This document shows, piece after piece, positions 3,781 to 5,657 of a stretch of 5,657 nucleotides of DNA. The position numbers were made by a program, and so were the translations under genes. This DNA comes from Candidatus Bathyarchaeota archaeon (GTDB taxonomy: Archaea; Thermoproteota; Bathyarchaeia; TCS64), in assembly GCA_016934355.1 (NCBI GenBank), contig JAFGTA010000225.1, positions 1 through 5,657 of the forward strand. Reading direction: 5' to 3'. The notes below the pieces were generated by a model. It had not been told where the DNA came from, did not search any database, and saw only the letters and a list, made by a program, of their open reading frames with translations. The stretch's first letter is position 1, and every line of letters starts with the position of its first letter.

Positions 3781-5657
3781 TTGTCAAAAAAGGACCTAAG
3801 GCTCAAGATAGACGAGCTATCATCGAGCATCGGATTAATCAAGGGACTGGACATCCAGGTAGGACGGATCGTCGACGACGAGTGGGAGGAACCCATGGGC
3901 CCCACCCCGTTCCCGTCAATCGGCACGTTCAGAGACTGGGACCGGAAACTTCTATCACGGTACAAGCCGTTCTACATGCCTTTCTGCGACCTCTGCTGCC
4001 TATGCACATTCGGTAAATGTGATCTCACGGGCGACAAGAAGGGCGCCTGCGGCCTCACGATGGCAGCCCAGCAGTCACGGATAGTACTGCTGGCGTGCTG
4101 TATCGGGGCGTCGACTCACTGCGCCCACGCCAGGCATATGATGGACCACCTTTTAGAGGTGTATGATAGAGACCACAAACTCGACATAGCCGTGAACACA
4201 AATGTGCAGGCCCCGAACACGAGGCTCGTGTGCGGCATCAGGCCAAAAACGCTGAGAGACTTGGAGGATGCCCTCGACTACGTCGAGACCCAGCTCGTCC
4301 AGCTCACAGCCACGGCGCACACGGGACAGGAAGGCGACAACATCGACTTCGAATCCAAGGCGTTCCACGCGGGGATGCTGGACCACGTAGCCATGGAGGT
4401 CGCCGACCTGTGCCAGATATCAACTCTGGGCTTCCCCAAAGGCGTGGCGGACGCCCCGATGACCGAGATAGGCTTCGGCTCCATCGACACGTCCAAAGCA
4501 GTGATAATGTGCATAGGGCATAACGTGCTCCCGAGCGTGGACATCATCGACTACCTCATGGAGAACAAGCTCTTCGAAGAGGTGGAGGTAGGCGGCCTCT
4601 GCTGCACGGCCCACGATAACAGCCGATACGATAAACGCGCGAAGGTATTAGGGCCCATCTCTTGGCAGCTCCGGTACATCCGCACAGGGATACCTGACGT
4701 CGTGGTCGTCGACGAGCAGTGCCTCCGCACCGACATCGTCGACGAGGCGAAGCTGATAGGGGCGCCGGTCATAGCGACGAGCGAGAAGAGCATGCTCGGG
4801 CTCCCTAACCGTACCCATGATCCCCCGGACGAGATCGTCGACGACCTGGTTGAGGGTAGAACCGCCGGTGTGCTCATACTTGAGCCCGATAAGGTGGGCG
4901 AGGTAGTAGTGAAGACGGCTTTGAAGATGAAGCCCAAGAGGAGTGGATTCAAGGCGCTGTCAATGGAGAAGCTCATCGAGTTCGCGGGTACTTGCCGAAG
5001 CTGCATGGAGTGCGTGAGGGCCTGCCCCAACAACCTCCCCATAATGGACGCGGTGAAGGCAGCGGCTGAAGGAGCCATTGAAGCCCTCGCGGAGATCCAG
5101 CCCATGTGCGTCGGCTGCGCAAGATGCGAGAGCGCCTGCCCCCAGCATATACCCTTAGTCAGCTTCCTGACGAAGGCGGCGGACGAGAAAGGCATGACGG
5201 GCTCGTACGCGATACGGGTCGGCCGCGGGGCTGTCACTGACGTTGAGATCAGGGAAGTCGGCAGAGGCATCGTCTTCGGGGAGATCCCGGGAGTCGTGGC
5301 TCTGGTAGGGTGCGCCAACTACCCCAAGGGGGGTCTGGAGGTCGCTGACATTGCAGAGGAGTTCCTGAAGCGGAGGTTCATCGTGCTAGCGACTGGGTGC
5401 GCCGCCATGGACCTCGCGTTGAGGAAAGACGAAGACGGTCTGAACCTCTACGAGAAGTACCCGGGCAACTTCGACGCGGGCGGGCTGCTCAACATAGGCA
5501 GCTGCGTGTCGAACGCCCACATAACGGGGGCCACCATCAAGATAGCCAACATATTCGCTAAGCGCCCATTGAGGGCCAACTACGAGGAGATAGCCGACTA
5601 CATCTACAACAGGGTGGGCGCCGTCGGTATAGCCTGGGGCGCCATGTCCCAGAAGGC
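3781..5657 (+). CDS. cdhA: CO dehydrogenase alpha subunit of archaeal CODH/ACS (cut by window edge)
   Basis: The first 625 codons of the nickel-iron CO dehydrogenase subunit that interconverts CO2 and CO in the acetyl-CoA decarbonylase/synthase complex; roughly 150-180 C-terminal residues lie outside. MGPTPFP (39-45) opens the archaeal core. C69, C72, C75, C80 and C90 (CDLCCLC...GKC...GACG) are the D- and B-cluster ligands. H113, H116 and H119 form the histidine-rich proton path. Candidate C-cluster ligands, by comparison with CooS, are H196 (FHAG), C244 (CIGHNV), C274/C275 (GLCCTAH), C511 (GCANYP), C540 (ATGCAA) and C575 (GSCVSN). K625 in GAMSQK, the last codon seen, fits the catalytic lysine. 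Two ferredoxin-like motifs (C405/408/411/415 and C443/446/449/453) hold the E and F clusters; they mark the archaeal CdhA type rather than CooS. The start is TTG, preceded by GGTGA. It is divergent from metF-metV; the remaining cdh genes probably follow downstream. Confidence 0.95.
   Translation, partial: MSKKDLRLKIDELSSSIGLIKGLDIQVGRIVDDEWEEPMGPTPFPSIGTFRDWDRKLLSRYKPFYMPFCDLCCLCTFGKCDLTGDKKGACGLTMAAQQSRIVLLACCIGASTHCAHARHMMDHLLEVYDRDHKLDIAVNTNVQAPNTRLVCGIRPKTLRDLEDALDYVETQLVQLTATAHTGQEGDNIDFESKAFHAGMLDHVAMEVADLCQISTLGFPKGVADAPMTEIGFGSIDTSKAVIMCIGHNVLPSVDIIDYLMENKLFEEVEVGGLCCTAHDNSRYDKRAKVLGPISWQLRYIRTGIPDVVVVDEQCLRTDIVDEAKLIGAPVIATSEKSMLGLPNRTHDPPDEIVDDLVEGRTAGVLILEPDKVGEVVVKTALKMKPKRSGFKALSMEKLIEFAGTCRSCMECVRACPNNLPIMDAVKAAAEGAIEALAEIQPMCVGCARCESACPQHIPLVSFLTKAADEKGMTGSYAIRVGRGAVTDVEIREVGRGIVFGEIPGVVALVGCANYPKGGLEVADIAEEFLKRRFIVLATGCAAMDLALRKDEDGLNLYEKYPGNFDAGGLLNIGSCVSNAHITGATIKIANIFAKRPLRANYEEIADYIYNRVGAVGIAWGAMSQK

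Noticed and set aside
4551..5318. 255-codon minus-strand frame opposite cdhA
   Set aside because: It lies antisense to the ferredoxin-like and central parts of CdhA. Its composition is Ser/Thr/Ala/Pro-rich, as expected of a shadow frame, and it has no promoter or ribosome binding site.
3781..5657. cdhA considered as bacterial monofunctional CooS
   Set aside because: The pair of internal CX2CX2CX3CP motifs at residues 405-453 and the MGPTPFP N-terminal block are features of archaeal CdhA and are absent from CooS.

Overview
The window looks like part of the genome of an anaerobic archaeon that carries the Wood-Ljungdahl (reductive acetyl-CoA) pathway. The clearest evidence is a CO dehydrogenase alpha subunit of the archaeal CODH/ACS type, with an internal pair of ferredoxin-like cysteine motifs. 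An archaeoflavoprotein AfpA-like gene and A/T-rich, TATA-box-like promoters in otherwise G+C-rich DNA agree with this. The lineage cannot be fixed from the sequence alone. A MetF/MetV pair beside an archaeal cdhA suggests a non-classical lineage (for example Bathyarchaeia or another uncultured anaerobic archaeon) rather than a textbook methanogen, but that is inference.

Layout, left to right. (1) Positions 1-406, minus strand: the N-terminal 135 codons of a membrane-anchored, acidic, proline-rich protein with a 16-residue (48-bp) tandem repeat, cut by the left edge. (2) 465-782, minus: a small TIGR04076-family protein. (3) 783-917: a divergent intergenic region with a perfect 17-bp palindrome. 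(4) 918-2050, plus: a two-gene operon with a 4-bp overlap, encoding an iron-sulfur flavoprotein of the NADPH-dependent FMN reductase fold and an AfpA-type archaeoflavoprotein. (5) 3630-2053, minus: a metF-metV operon for methylenetetrahydrofolate/pterin reductase and its partner, whose tail lies only 2 bp from the tail of afpA. (6) 3631-3780: a second divergent promoter region with a TATA-like element on each strand. (7) 3781-5657, plus: cdhA, starting at TTG and cut by the right edge after 625 codons.

How the genes may fit together. MetF/MetV would carry out the last reduction of the methyl branch (methylene to methyl on the C1 carrier). CdhA handles the carbonyl branch (CO2/CO interconversion) within the CODH/ACS complex. 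The two flavoproteins lie next to them and belong to families known for ferredoxin-linked electron transfer. This suggests a local redox module that could feed electrons to, or take them from, the C1 reductase. Gene order supports the link, but nothing in the sequence proves it.

No rRNA, tRNA, CRISPR array, insertion sequence or integrase was seen. There is no gene-free stretch longer than 300 bases.
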